64,000 bases of DNA from Spongiactinospora rosea (lineage in GTDB: Bacteria > Actinomycetota > Actinomycetes > Streptosporangiales > Streptosporangiaceae): positions 124,001-188,000 of the forward strand of contig NZ_QMEY01000009.1 in NCBI RefSeq assembly GCF_003315795.1. The letters run 5' to 3'. Made by a program: the position numbers and the translations under genes. Below, piece by piece: positions 40,971 through 49,962 of this stretch; position 1 is the first letter of the stretch, and every line of letters starts with the position of its first letter. The notes beneath the pieces were generated by a model. That model did not search any database. It was given only the letters and a program-made list of their open reading frames with translations, and was not told the origin of the DNA.

Positions 40971-41714
40971 ATGGAAAGATTCACCAACAGAACGGCCCTG
41001 GTCACCGGTGGCGGCAGCGGCATCGGCCTGGCCGTGGCCCGCCGGCTCCTGGACGAGGGCGCGTACGTCGTCATCAACGGGCGCGACCAGGAACGCCTGG
41101 AGAAGGCCGCCGCCCGCCTCGCCGCCGGCGAACGCCTGCTGACGGTGCCCGGCGACGTCGCCTCCCTGCCGGACCTCGACGCGCTGATGCGCAGGATCGA
41201 GACCTGGCGCGGCCACCTGGACGCGGTCGTCGCCAACGCCGGCATCGGGATCTTCAAGCCCAGCACCGAGATCACCGAGGCGGACTTCGACCACACCATT
41301 GAGGTCAACCTCAAAGGCATCTTCTTCACCATCCAGAAGGCGCTGCCGCTGATGCGCGACGGCGGCGCGATCGTGCTCAACGCGAGCTGGACCCTGCACC
41401 GCGGCCTGCCGATCGCCTCGGCGTACTCGGCCAGCAAGGCCGCCGTCCACAACCTCGCGCGTACGTTCGGCGCGGACCTCGCGCCGCGCGGCATCCGCAT
41501 CAACTCCGTCAGCCCCGGCTACATCGACACCGAGATGTACCGCGCCTCGGTCGACGAGCCGGGGGCCGAGGCCGCGCAGGTGCCGCTCGGCAGCCTCGGC
41601 CACCCCGACGACGTCGCCGCCGCCGTGGCCTTCCTGGCCTCCGACGACGCCGCCTACATCACCGGGCAGGACCTGGTCGTCGACGGCGGCCTGCTCGGCT
41701 CGATCCCGGCGTGA
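40971..41714 (+). CDS. Short-chain dehydrogenase/reductase (SDR)
   Basis: 247 residues, classical SDR. NAD(P) motif TGGGSGIG (12-19), NAG motif (VANAGIGIF), catalytic Ser near 139 (LNASWTL), and YxxxK at about Y152/K156 (AYSASKAAV). The C-terminus ends VVDGGLLGSIPA. The substrate is unknown. Its stop codon overlaps the GTG of the MFS gene (GTGA), so it is co-translated with the exporter; the pair probably modifies and removes a toxic compound. Confidence 0.92.
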   Translation: MERFTNRTALVTGGGSGIGLAVARRLLDEGAYVVINGRDQERLEKAAARLAAGERLLTVPGDVASLPDLDALMRRIETWRGHLDAVVANAGIGIFKPSTEITEADFDHTIEVNLKGIFFTIQKALPLMRDGGAIVLNASWTLHRGLPIASAYSASKAAVHNLARTFGADLAPRGIRINSVSPGYIDTEMYRASVDEPGAEAAQVPLGSLGHPDDVAAAVAFLASDDAAYITGQDLVVDGGLLGSIPA

Positions 41715-43207
41715 GGCGCGCGTTCACCCTGGCCGCCGTACTGCTGACGCTGCTGACCCTGCCGACCTCGGTGACGGGGTCGGGGGTGGCGCTGGCGCAC
41801 ATCGGCCGGGACGTCCAGGCGCCGCTGGACGCGCTCCAGTGGGTGGTGCACGCCTATAATCTGACGTTCGCGTGCTTCATGCTCGCGTGCGGGTCGCTGG
41901 GCGACCTCTACGGACGGCGGCGGGTGTTCGCCGCCGGGGCGGTGACGTTCGGGGCGGCGTCCCTGGTGAGCGCGGTGACGACCGACGTACTGCTGCTCGA
42001 CCTCGCCCGCGGGGTGGCGGGCGCGGGGGCGGCGGCGCTGCTCACCAGCGGGAGCGCGGTGCTCTCCACGACGTTCGACGGCAAGGCCAGGGACCGGGTG
42101 TTCGCGGCGCTGGGCATCGTCACCGGCGCGGGCCTGGCCCTGGGCGCGATGGCCGCGGGTACGCTGGCCGACTCACTGGGCTGGCGCTGGTTCTTCGGCG
42201 CGCACGCACTGCTGATGGTGCCGGTACTGGCCGCCGTCCCCGCCATGCGCGAGTCGCGGAGCCGGACGGAGGCCCAGGTCGACTGGCCCGGCACCGGCAC
42301 GTTCGTGGGCGGGTTGCTGCTGCTGATGCTCGGCACGGTCGAGGGGCCGCAGTGGGGCTGGGGCAGCCCCGGTGTGCTGGGGCTGTTCGCCGGGGCCGCG
42401 GTACTGCTGGCGGCGTTCGTCCTGGTGGAGCGACGCCGGCGGCACCCGATGCTGGACCTGGAACTGCTGCGTAACAAGCGTTTCATGGGCCTGTGCCTGA
42501 TTCCGGTGGTGGTGTCCTTCTCCTTCGTCGTACTGCTGCCGCTGTTCCCGAACTACCTGATGGTCGCCAACGGCCTCGACAGCCGCGCGGCGGGCGCGAC
42601 GATGCTGCTCATGACCGTCCCCATCCTGGTCGCGCCGATCCTGGCCGGCCGCCTGGTCGGCTGGGGCCTGCCCACCCGGACGGTCTTCGCGCTCAGCCTC
42701 GCCTGCCTCACCGCCGGCCTCATCTGGCTCACCCTGACCCTCACACCGGGCATGGACGCCACCGCCCTGGCCGGCCCGCTGATCACCCTCGGCATCGGCC
42801 TCGGCCTGAACTTCGGCCTGGTCGACGGCGCGGTCCTGACCACCGTCCCCCCCACCGAGGCCGGCACGGCGGCCGGCTTCCTCAACACCCTCCGCCTGGG
42901 CAGCGAGGCCGTAGCCATCGCCGCGACCGGCGCCGCCCTGGTCAACCTCACCCGCACCCGCCTGCCCTCCACCCCATCCCCCAAGGCCGTCTCCAACAGC
43001 GTCAACGCGGGCGACATCACCACCCCCCTCTCCTGGCTCCCCCACCAGGCCCGCCCGGCCTTCCTCGACGCGGTCGCGCAGAGCATCACCGGCGCATGGC
43101 AGCTCGTCCTATGGTCCTGCGCCGCCATCTGCGCCCTGCTCTCGATCACGATCTGGGTCCTGCTCGCCCAGCGCACCGAATTCAAAGCCTTAAAGGAGCA
43201 AGGGTAA
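41711..43207 (+). CDS. MFS drug exporter, DHA2 (14-TM) type
   Basis: 498 residues with about 14 membrane segments. The N-terminus has LTLPTSVTGSGVALAHIGRD, a variant of the DHA2 motif. Motif A is CGSLGDLYGRRRVF and motif C-like TGAGLALGAMAAGTLAD. Start GTG overlaps the SDR stop. It belongs to an operon with the XRE and SDR genes. The last 350 bp are strikingly C-rich at third and first positions, as also seen at the ends of the genes at 28965 and 34242. Confidence 0.9.
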   Translation: MRRAFTLAAVLLTLLTLPTSVTGSGVALAHIGRDVQAPLDALQWVVHAYNLTFACFMLACGSLGDLYGRRRVFAAGAVTFGAASLVSAVTTDVLLLDLARGVAGAGAAALLTSGSAVLSTTFDGKARDRVFAALGIVTGAGLALGAMAAGTLADSLGWRWFFGAHALLMVPVLAAVPAMRESRSRTEAQVDWPGTGTFVGGLLLLMLGTVEGPQWGWGSPGVLGLFAGAAVLLAAFVLVERRRRHPMLDLELLRNKRFMGLCLIPVVVSFSFVVLLPLFPNYLMVANGLDSRAAGATMLLMTVPILVAPILAGRLVGWGLPTRTVFALSLACLTAGLIWLTLTLTPGMDATALAGPLITLGIGLGLNFGLVDGAVLTTVPPTEAGTAAGFLNTLRLGSEAVAIAATGAALVNLTRTRLPSTPSPKAVSNSVNAGDITTPLSWLPHQARPAFLDAVAQSITGAWQLVLWSCAAICALLSITIWVLLAQRTEFKALKEQG

Positions 43208-43257
43208 ATATGTGCTGATTCGCCGCTTAGTGGGGGGTATGCGGGCACTTGGGCGGC

Positions 43258-44580
43258 ATGAGAGCAATCCTGCGCCTCTGTACGGCCGCCTCGGTGCTCA
43301 CGGGACTCGCCGTCAGCGCCCCGCCCCAGCCGAGGGTCGTCGCCACCGGGCTGAAGGATCCGTACGAGATCGTCATGGGCCCCGACGGCCACCTGTGGGT
43401 GACGGAGAAGAGCGGCCTGGCCGTCAAGCGCGTCAAGCCGGACACCGGCGAGGTGACCACCGTGCTGAACCTGTCCGGCCAGGCCGCGCACACCCGGCTG
43501 GGCACCAAGGACGGCGTACTCGGGCTGGCCCTGCACCCCGATCTCGGCAAGGGAACGGAAGCCGATCACGTCTACCTCTCCTACACCCACAAGGGGGCGG
43601 GGGGAAACACGACCAGGCTGGTCCGTTACACCTGGGCTGACGGCCGGCTGGCGAATCCGCGCGATGTCCTGATTGAGCTGCCGTCGAGTGTCGACCACCA
43701 ATCGGCCCGGCTGCGGTACGGGCCGGACGGCATGCTCTACTACAGCATCGGCGACCAGGGCAACAACTACGAAACCCGGCACTGCCACCCCAACCACGCG
43801 CAGACCCTGCCCACCGCCGATCAGGTCGCCGACCGGGACTGGTCCGCCTACCAGGGCAAGATCCTGCGCATGGAACCGGACGGCTCGGTACCGGCGGACA
43901 ACCCCGAGATCAACGGGGTGCGCAGCCACGTCTACGCCTACGGTTTCCGTAATCCGGACGGTCTGGCCTTCAAGGGCGACGGTCTCTACGCGGTCGATCA
44001 CGGGCCGAGTACCGACGACGAGCTCAACAAGATCCAGGCCGGTGCGAACTACGGCTGGCCCAACGTCGCCGGGTTCAAGGACGACAAAGCGTACGTGTAC
44101 GGCGCCTGGGCCGAGGCGCCGAACTGCGCCGGCCTTCCTTACGACCCCAACAAGATCCCACGTCAGGTGCCGCAGACCAAGGAAAGCGCCTTCACCAAGG
44201 ACGCTCAGGAACCACTGTTCACCTTCGGCACCACGGTCGAGTCCGGTACGGACTTCGGCCCCAGGCCACCGTGCAACGATCCGAAGACCGCCTACGTCTG
44301 CTGGCCCACCCTCGCGCCGTCGAGCCTGGAAGCCGCCGGCGACGACCTGCTGGTGACCATGCTGAAGGAAGGCGTGGTCCAGCGGATCTCCAGCACCGGC
44401 AAGCCCAAGGACGAGCTGTACCGCACGGTCGACCGCTACCGCGACACGGCGTTGAGCGCCGATGGGAAGACGTTGTACATCGCCACCGATCTCGCCGGTG
44501 TACCCACCAGGGACGCGCGGGGAGCACCCACCACGAAGCCGGCCAATCCCGGCACGATCCTGGCGGTGCCGCTCGGCTGA
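43258..44580 (+). CDS. PQQ-dependent glucose/sorbosone dehydrogenase-like beta-propeller
   Basis: 440 residues with a signal peptide (about 1-25, ending AVSAPP), so exported. The six-bladed sGDH-type propeller is visible: VVATGLKDPYEIVMGPDGHL, then a catalytic His region VDHQSARLRYGPDGMLYYS, followed by GDQGNNYE and YGFRNPDGLAF. In sGDH the motif around the catalytic His is HNGGR; here it is HQSAR, so the His and Arg are kept but the substrate pocket differs. Calcium and PQQ use are inferred. It is monocistronic. Confidence 0.85.
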   Translation: MRAILRLCTAASVLTGLAVSAPPQPRVVATGLKDPYEIVMGPDGHLWVTEKSGLAVKRVKPDTGEVTTVLNLSGQAAHTRLGTKDGVLGLALHPDLGKGTEADHVYLSYTHKGAGGNTTRLVRYTWADGRLANPRDVLIELPSSVDHQSARLRYGPDGMLYYSIGDQGNNYETRHCHPNHAQTLPTADQVADRDWSAYQGKILRMEPDGSVPADNPEINGVRSHVYAYGFRNPDGLAFKGDGLYAVDHGPSTDDELNKIQAGANYGWPNVAGFKDDKAYVYGAWAEAPNCAGLPYDPNKIPRQVPQTKESAFTKDAQEPLFTFGTTVESGTDFGPRPPCNDPKTAYVCWPTLAPSSLEAAGDDLLVTMLKEGVVQRISSTGKPKDELYRTVDRYRDTALSADGKTLYIATDLAGVPTRDARGAPTTKPANPGTILAVPLG

Positions 44581-44625
44581 CGTCGGCACGGTGACGATGC
44601 TCGAAACCACCCGTGACAGCACCGC

Positions 44626-45813
44626 TCACGTTGCCGAGTGGCTCGGGTCCGCCGCCGCATGAGCCACCTCACGTCGTGGCCTCGCCCATCGTGTGAACCA
44701 GCGCAGCACGTACTCGACCGGGCCGTACCGGTGGCCGCGCAGCCACCACGCGCTCAAGGCGAGCAGCACCGCGTAGATCACCGCCGCGACTCCCATCACC
44801 GCGAGCGGCGACAGCCTGCCCGCGAGCGCGAGGCCATAGCCGGTGAACACCAGGCAGCACAGGACCGACTGCCCGATGTAGTTCGAGGCCGCCGCCCGTC
44901 CCGCCGGGGCCAGCGCCCGGCCCACAGCGGGAAAACGCCTGATCACCTGGAGGAACGTCACCACGTACGCGGCGGTCAGCAGTACCGAGGCCACGTTGTT
45001 CACGGCCATCGAGAGGAGTTCGAGGGCGTTCCCGCGGGCTTGCGCCCAGGTGAAGAAGGCCGCCACGGGCAGCCCGACGCCGAAGCCGGCCCACTGGATC
45101 CGCGGCACGAGCCGGGCCCAGCGCTCCGGCTCCTGCAACACCCGCGACTTCCCGGCCGCCATCCCGAGCAGGAACAGCGCCAGCGCCATCGGTCCCTGCC
45201 CGACCCACACTATTGCGGCCAGCCCCGGATAGGTCTCGGCCTGGAACGTCAGTACGCCCAGCGGCCCGCTCCTGACCAGCTCCTCGGCCCGCGCTCCGCC
45301 CGCCGCATCCACCAGCGGCGCCGCACCGCCGGCCGGGTCCAGCAGGGTGAGCCCGGCCAGTACCAGCCAGATCACCGACATGCCCCCGATGATCCAGCAG
45401 CCGATGACGAACGCCCTCCTGGCCGAGATGCCGCGCAGGGCCAGCAGGACCAACCCCAGGATGGCGTACAGGGTGAGGATGTCGCCGATCCACAACAGGA
45501 ACCCGTGCGCCACCCCGATCACGAACAGCCCCAGGCACCGCCGCGCCATCCTGGCCTTCACCTTGACGCCGTCCCGCGACATGAGCGTGAAGGAGTACCC
45601 GAACAGGAACGAGAACAGAATGTAGAACTTCGTCAGCACCGCAATGCTGACGAACCACGCGACCGGCCCCTCCGTGATCGGCATCGTGCCGGTGCTCACG
45701 GCGTAGCGCGGGTCGGCGAAGAAGCCGATGTTGGCCACCAGAATGCCCGCCAGCGCGAACCCACGCACCGCGTCGATCTCGTGCACTCGCCTTGATCCCG
45801 GCGTCTGTGTCAT
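44626..45813 (-). CDS. DUF418-family polytopic membrane protein
   Basis: 395 residues from ATG 45813 (MTQTPGSRRVHEIDAVRGFA). RGFALAGILVANI in TM1 and the C-terminal block ASNYIGQSVLCCLVFTGYGL, plus RHRYGPVEYVLRW-like ending (RGHRYGPVEYVLRWFTRW), are diagnostic of DUF418 (YeiB-like) proteins, with about 9-10 membrane spans. The function is unknown; the family is related to acyltransferase-type membrane proteins. Confidence 0.88.
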   Translation of the reverse strand: MTQTPGSRRVHEIDAVRGFALAGILVANIGFFADPRYAVSTGTMPITEGPVAWFVSIAVLTKFYILFSFLFGYSFTLMSRDGVKVKARMARRCLGLFVIGVAHGFLLWIGDILTLYAILGLVLLALRGISARRAFVIGCWIIGGMSVIWLVLAGLTLLDPAGGAAPLVDAAGGARAEELVRSGPLGVLTFQAETYPGLAAIVWVGQGPMALALFLLGMAAGKSRVLQEPERWARLVPRIQWAGFGVGLPVAAFFTWAQARGNALELLSMAVNNVASVLLTAAYVVTFLQVIRRFPAVGRALAPAGRAAASNYIGQSVLCCLVFTGYGLALAGRLSPLAVMGVAAVIYAVLLALSAWWLRGHRYGPVEYVLRWFTRWARPRREVAHAAADPSHSAT

Positions 45814-46077
45814 GGCCACGACGCTAAAGACACGGTGCGGGGCGGGGCATCGGCCCTTGGCAGATCCTGGGAGCGACCAAAGTCTACGGCGCGCGGGCGA
45901 CAGGGGCCGGTGGGGTCGTGCAACGTGTTCTCGATAACGGCCCGGTGGCAACGGAGCACGACGCCTGAATGCCCCGTAAGGCAATGCGGCCCTTCGGAAA
46001 GTAGTCGAACTACCGCTGTGCGTTAATGATGGGAAGGCCCCGGCGGGAACGCCGACCCCCACCTCCTGGAGGCACCG

Positions 46078-46539
46078 ATGAAACACCCCCGCCCCCCAGC
46101 ACCCCCCGCCGCTCGCCGTGCGCCGCCGGCCGCCCGCGCCGCCCTGCTGGCCCTGACCGCCGCATCCGCTCTGACCCTGACCGCTCCCACCGCCACGGCC
46201 GAACGCCGGCAGCCCGGATGCGGCACCAGCATCGAGCAGTGGATCAGCGGCTCGTTCGCCCAATACCAGGGCTACCTGCGATCCTCCGACGGCGAGACCG
46301 CCGACGTGATCGTCCGACTGGACGGGCAGGACGCCACCGTCCTCCTGAACGGCTCTCCCCAGCCTCCCCAGCCCTACCAACTGGCCCCCTCCGCCACCAC
46401 CATCAGCTGGGGGCCATCCGCCTTTCCCAGCACCCTGTCCGCCCCGTCCTGCGCAGGCGGCAGCGTGACCGACGCCGACTTGTCCGTCCAGACCCCGGGG
46501 CAACTCGCCGCGCAGGGCCGGGGCTACCGCACCGGCTGA
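46078..46539 (+). CDS. Small secreted hypothetical protein
   Basis: 153 residues with CTGGAGG 6 nt before ATG. A long signal peptide (about 1-40, AALLALTAASALTLTAPTAT ending near ATAERR) and a mature part of about 110 residues with two Cys (GCGTS, SCAGG) that could form one disulfide. Short Gln/Pro repeat QPPQPYQ. No family is recognised. Confidence 0.65.
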   Translation: MKHPRPPAPPAARRAPPAARAALLALTAASALTLTAPTATAERRQPGCGTSIEQWISGSFAQYQGYLRSSDGETADVIVRLDGQDATVLLNGSPQPPQPYQLAPSATTISWGPSAFPSTLSAPSCAGGSVTDADLSVQTPGQLAAQGRGYRTG

Positions 46540-46653
46540 CCCCGCCGGCGGCACCGATCACGCTCGTCACGGCCGCCACCCGGCATCGAGGCCGGGAATG
46601 TCCCGGCCGGTCGGTGACCAGCACGTAGCGGGGCCAGATATCCCGGCGACGCC

Positions 46654-47245
46654 CAGGGCCGCGGCGATCCGGGCCGGGCCGGGCACGGCGCGACACGATC
46701 ACCCTCGCAGAATGGGCGAAGGAGATCGGTCGCACGCCCGAGCACATCGCCATACGCTGACGGCCGGCCCGGGACTTCCCACGCCCGACCGGCCGCCGCC
46801 GACGGCCGGGCATCCCCGGGCCCGGCGAACCGGTGTACGACCGCCAGGCCCTGGAGGCCTGGCTCGCCGCATGGGAGAAGGCCGACGCCGCCGGTGTGAG
46901 ATTTCCGGCGATCCCGACGAGATGCGTACCCTGGGTGCGATCGCCCGGCTGCTCGGCATCGACGGCACGACGCTCACGCAGTACCGGCCGAAGTTCGATT
47001 CGCACGCAGAACATCGCGGTCAGGGAGCCCGCAGGCTCTACCGCACGGGCGACATCGTTGAGTGACGGGCGCTGCCAATGCTGATGCTCGCCGGGGACGC
47101 GACCTCACCGATCAGGAGGCCACGCGCCTGCGGGCCGCCTCCACACCGGAGGAGTGGGCGGCCATCGCGCGGGAGCTGCTGGCCGACGGTGCGAGCCGCC
47201 CGGGCATCGGCCGGGCGGCTCGGCCTCAGCGGCAACGCCGTTGAG
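46654..47245 (+). pseudogene. Decayed multi-HTH DNA-binding protein
   Basis: Three pieces in shifting frames look like successive small HTH modules: ITLAEWAKEIGRTPEHIAIR (stop at 46756-46758), then RPTGRR..GEPVYDRQALEAWLAAWEK in the next frame, then PDEMRTLGAIARLLGIDGTT and YRPKFDSHAEHRG..RRLYRTGDIVE (stop at 47062-47064), then LTDQEATRLRAASTPEEWAA to a stop near 47243. At least two frameshifts separate them. Modules of this type occur in plasmid and integrative-element regulators of actinomycetes, so it is probably debris of a mobile element. Confidence 0.45.
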
Positions 47246-47776
47246 CAGCGGCTACGGGACCGATAGCGGCAAAGTGCGGTAGTGGTGGCTTTTTGACCCA
47301 CCCGAGCGGTCCGAGTCAGGGACTTCTCCTCCGCTCAGGACGCGGCACGCCGTGCCTGGCGCATGCGCGATGTGGGTAACGCCAACGCCCGCCTACCACG
47401 CTCTTTGTCCTTGGCCAGTACAGCGACTACGCCAGCAAGTAGCCGCACGATCCCATCCGGGGCGTATCGGAGGACAAGAAACAGAGCGACCCGCAGAGAC
47501 CGGAAGCGCGGCAAGGACGGCGGCAAACGTGGACATGGCGCGGCTCTCCCAACAGTGAGAACAGCGCCTATGCCGCAGGGCCGTCTATGGGTGCGCGAAG
47601 CCGCAGAGACAAAATCAATTGCCACCACATTCCACCCGCTGAGCACCAAGCCGAACCGTCACCCCAGAGCCAGGGGATCTTTCCCCTTCACTGCCCGATC
47701 CGATAGAGCAGCTTCATGCCCATACCCCAGCCCTCCCCCAAGGATCTGTACAGCGCCAAAGCATCCGGCGGCGAAA
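47246..47776. other. Non-coding, probably gene debris
   Basis: 531 bp between decayed genes. Several short frames are open but none has a ribosome site, sensible composition or familiar motif. Confidence 0.5.
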
Positions 47777-47995
47777 TCACAACGTGCGGATGTTGACCGC
47801 GACGAAGTCGTAGCCGTCCTGCCGGCGCTGAATGAGCTCGAATTCCACGCGGTCTCCGGGTTCCAGGACCCGGTAGCCGACGGCAACGATGTCGCTGAAA
47901 TGCGCCCACGCGTCCCGCCCCGAGGGCAGCTCACGCAAGGAGATCTCACCCCACCCTTCTTCTGCGTTCTAGGACTTCACAACACCACGCGTCAT
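47777..47995 (-). pseudogene. Cold-shock-domain protein gene with an amber codon at position 9
   Basis: The 73-codon frame from ATG 47995 to TGA 47777 reads MTRGVVKS, TAG, then NAEEGWGEISLRELPSGRDA and WAHFSDIVAVGYRVLEPGDR and ends QDGYDFVAVNIRTL. This is a complete actinobacterial cold-shock domain (RNA-binding GWG and HFS motifs). The TAG (47969-47971) stands where the family has Trp (KSWNAEEGWG), a single TGG to TAG change. Everything else is intact, so the loss is recent, or the codon is read through. Confidence 0.7.
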
Positions 47996-48051
47996 CACCC
48001 AATCCTGCGCCTTGTGGCGGGATGGGACATCCTGGGTCGGCCGAGAAAGCC

Positions 48052-48284
48052 GACGTGGACGAGGGCGTCGAGCAGTTGGCCGCCCGCGACTTCTTCCGGG
48101 CCGACATCGACGCCGTCCGCTCGCAGGACCCTCGCGTTCTGCCCGGCAGCATTTGGGTCGAACTGGCGCTGATCGACGTCCGGACGACGGCTTCGCCATC
48201 GGCCACGTCAACCATCAGGAGTTGTTCGATCGAGTGGCCGCAGTCGGCCCCGGGTCTCCGACCAGCCGTACTGGGCGGGCCGGG
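48052..48284 (+). pseudogene. Fragment of an unknown gene with a frameshift
   Basis: The frame VDEGVEQLAARDFFRADIDA to GSIWVELALIDVR stops making sense at about 48183 and continues one frame over as DDGFAIGHVNHQELFDRVAA and VGPGSPTS. Adding or removing one base joins them. There is no credible start codon. The family is not recognised. A third piece (IELTAEAGARAAVVAETVRA, to about 48480) may be part of the same or another lost gene. Confidence 0.35.
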
Positions 48285-48290
48285 CGACCG

Positions 48291-48695
48291 CACCAGGCAT
48301 CGCTACCGGACACGACGCTCCGACGCCAACCGCGGCGTCCCTGTCAGCCACCCTCACGATCGAGTTGACCGCCGAGGCCGGCGCTCGCGCGGCCGTCGTG
48401 GCCGAGACGGTACGTGCCGACGGGGCGGAGGCGCCCGCGAGGCTGCTGCTCGATGTGATCGGCTGGAACGGGCCCGTTGACGCGCCTGGAAATTCGGTTA
48501 ATTTAACAACTGCAATAGATGGCCTTCCAAATTATGGCCTTCCAAATTCAATTTTGCACGGCGCTTCACCGAGATCAATTCGGTACCATGGCACGGCGAC
48601 CCATTGATTGGCAGCGATTCGTGGACTAGTATTCATTCCGGCAACGCGTAGGTTCCAGAATTCATTTCCAACAACGGGGGAGTCGGGGAGTTCTG
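48291..48695. other. Debris, then an AT-rich promoter region
   Basis: 48291-48480 holds coding-like but unassignable frames. 48484-48670 drops sharply to about 50% GC, carries a 15-bp tandem repeat (48519-48548), and probably contains the promoter of the gene at 48696. Confidence 0.45.
48519..48548. repeat. Perfect 15-bp tandem repeat
   Basis: ATGGCCTTCCAAATT occurs twice without a gap (48519-48533, 48534-48548) in an AT-rich island upstream of the secreted-protein gene. Confidence 0.8.
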
Positions 48696-49106
48696 ATGAC
48701 ACAGCCGCGCCGGGTTCTGGCAGTGTGCCTTTCGACGCTGCTCATCTCGACCGTCTCGGTGACGCCATCCCAGGCCAGCGCCTTCGCCGGACCGACGTTC
48801 GACTGGGGAGCGGGCAAGTATCACGCGAGTAGCGACTTCGTCCCCGGAGCGTCGAAAATCCAAATCGGCGGTGCCGGCGGATCCGGTGGCTCCGCGAAAC
48901 AGTGGTACACGCAACTCGTCCGCACCACTGACAAGAAAAAGATTCTTTCCACCTACAGCTACCCCACCGACGGGCAGAACCACACCCACCCCCCTCAGGC
49001 CCGCGTAGCCACCAACACCGCTTACTACCTGCGCTGGTACGGGCAGGACAAGAACGAGAACAACGGCAAGTCCGCGCCCTGGGCAAAGGCGTACGCACGC
49101 TGGTGA
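48696..49106 (+). CDS. Small secreted hypothetical protein
   Basis: 136 residues; GGGGAG lies 6 nt before ATG. Signal peptide about 1-29 (VLAVCLSTLLISTVSVTPSQ, cut near QASA). The mature part is rich in Gly, Tyr and Trp (GAGKYHASSDF, AYYLRWYGQDKNEN) and lacks Cys. No family is recognised. It overlaps the next lipoprotein gene by GTGA, so the two are translated together. Confidence 0.65.
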   Translation: MTQPRRVLAVCLSTLLISTVSVTPSQASAFAGPTFDWGAGKYHASSDFVPGASKIQIGGAGGSGGSAKQWYTQLVRTTDKKKILSTYSYPTDGQNHTHPPQARVATNTAYYLRWYGQDKNENNGKSAPWAKAYARW

Positions 49107-49606
49107 ACTTCAGCACGCGCGTGACGACGTTGGCAGGGCGAGCGTCGTTGGCCACAGGGATGCTCGCCCTCGCCTGCCTCAGCGGATGCTCCGATGACAA
49201 ACCGCTCGCCGTGCTCGGCGCGGGCACGATGGACGGCGCGTCCTGGCGGGTCGAACTGGTAGAGGACACTGGTGAGTTCTGCACGCGAGCCTGGGTCGCC
49301 GACGTCAGGACCAGTTACGGTTGCGCACCCGCGCCCCGAGCGGCCGACCTGCCGGTCAACTTCGTCCTCGACGGAAGCGATCCACGCATCCTACTCATCT
49401 ACGGAATTGCCGCCCCGAAGGTCGTGCGGATGGAGTCGCACGGCGATCGGACTCTTGCCGTCCCCCTTCGCACGCAGGCCGCCGCACCCGACCGGCGCTA
49501 TTTCGCCTACGCCGTACGCCCTGGAACCGCACGCGACCTGATCGCTTTCGCCGCTTCCGGCGAACCGATATTCTCCGGTGCCGCAAAGATCCGAGAATTC
49601 TCCTAA
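49103..49606 (+). CDS. Putative lipoprotein
   Basis: 167 residues from GTG 49103. The signal sequence ends in a lipobox LACLSGC (Cys near 29), so the protein should be lipid-anchored outside the membrane. Two further Cys (GEFCTRA, YGCAPAP) may pair. It is co-translated with the secreted protein upstream, and the two may act together at the cell surface. The function is not recognised. Confidence 0.68.
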   Translation: MNFSTRVTTLAGRASLATGMLALACLSGCSDDKPLAVLGAGTMDGASWRVELVEDTGEFCTRAWVADVRTSYGCAPAPRAADLPVNFVLDGSDPRILLIYGIAAPKVVRMESHGDRTLAVPLRTQAAAPDRRYFAYAVRPGTARDLIAFAASGEPIFSGAAKIREFS

Positions 49607-49713
49607 CGACAGCACGCGCGTCCCGGCTTCACCCCCGCGGCGGCCCACGTCTTCGGCCCGACCACGCCGTCTACGGTCAGCCCCTTGTGGTCATGCTGGA
49701 GCCCTTTCTTCGC
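49603..49713 (-). pseudogene. Remnant of a peptidoglycan-binding repeat
   Basis: The minus-strand frame LQHDHKGLTVDGVVGPKTWA ends 10 residues later at a TAG (49603-49605). LTVDGxVGPKTWAA is the hallmark of the PG_binding_1 repeat of secreted hydrolases. The rest of any parent gene is not present upstream. Confidence 0.5.
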
Positions 49714-49792
49714 CGCGCGGTCATGGAGAGGCAGGTTGGCAGCACCTGCCGTCGAGGCGATCGGAAACAGTCGGTGATGTGCATTGATCGCC

Positions 49793-49962
49793 ATGACGAT
49801 CGCCGAAGTGGAGAATCCACCTGCGGTGATTCCTTTGCTGACCGCAGCGCGTGCGCTCGGCATCAGCCGGAATTCGGCCTACAGGCTCGTGAAGCGCGGC
49901 GAATTTCCTGTCGGGTCATCCGGATCGGAGACACGTATCGGGTGCCCACCGTCGATCACTAG
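49793..49962 (+). pseudogene. Excisionase-like (HTH_17) gene with a frameshift
   Basis: From ATG 49793: MTIAEVENPPAVIPLLTAAR then ALGISRNSAYRLVKRGEFPV, a typical excisionase/HTH_17 fold. At about 49910 the frame shifts by one base and the natural end RVIRIGDTYRVPTVDH with TAG (49960-49962) follows. One missing C in CCTGTCGGG explains it. Such genes normally sit beside integrases; the nearest here is at 54058, so it may be left from another element. Confidence 0.6.

Noticed and set aside
47659..47949. Open frames of 96 and 73 codons on the minus strand
   Set aside because: They are the other two frames of the cold-shock gene at 47777-47995, which has the recognisable domain.
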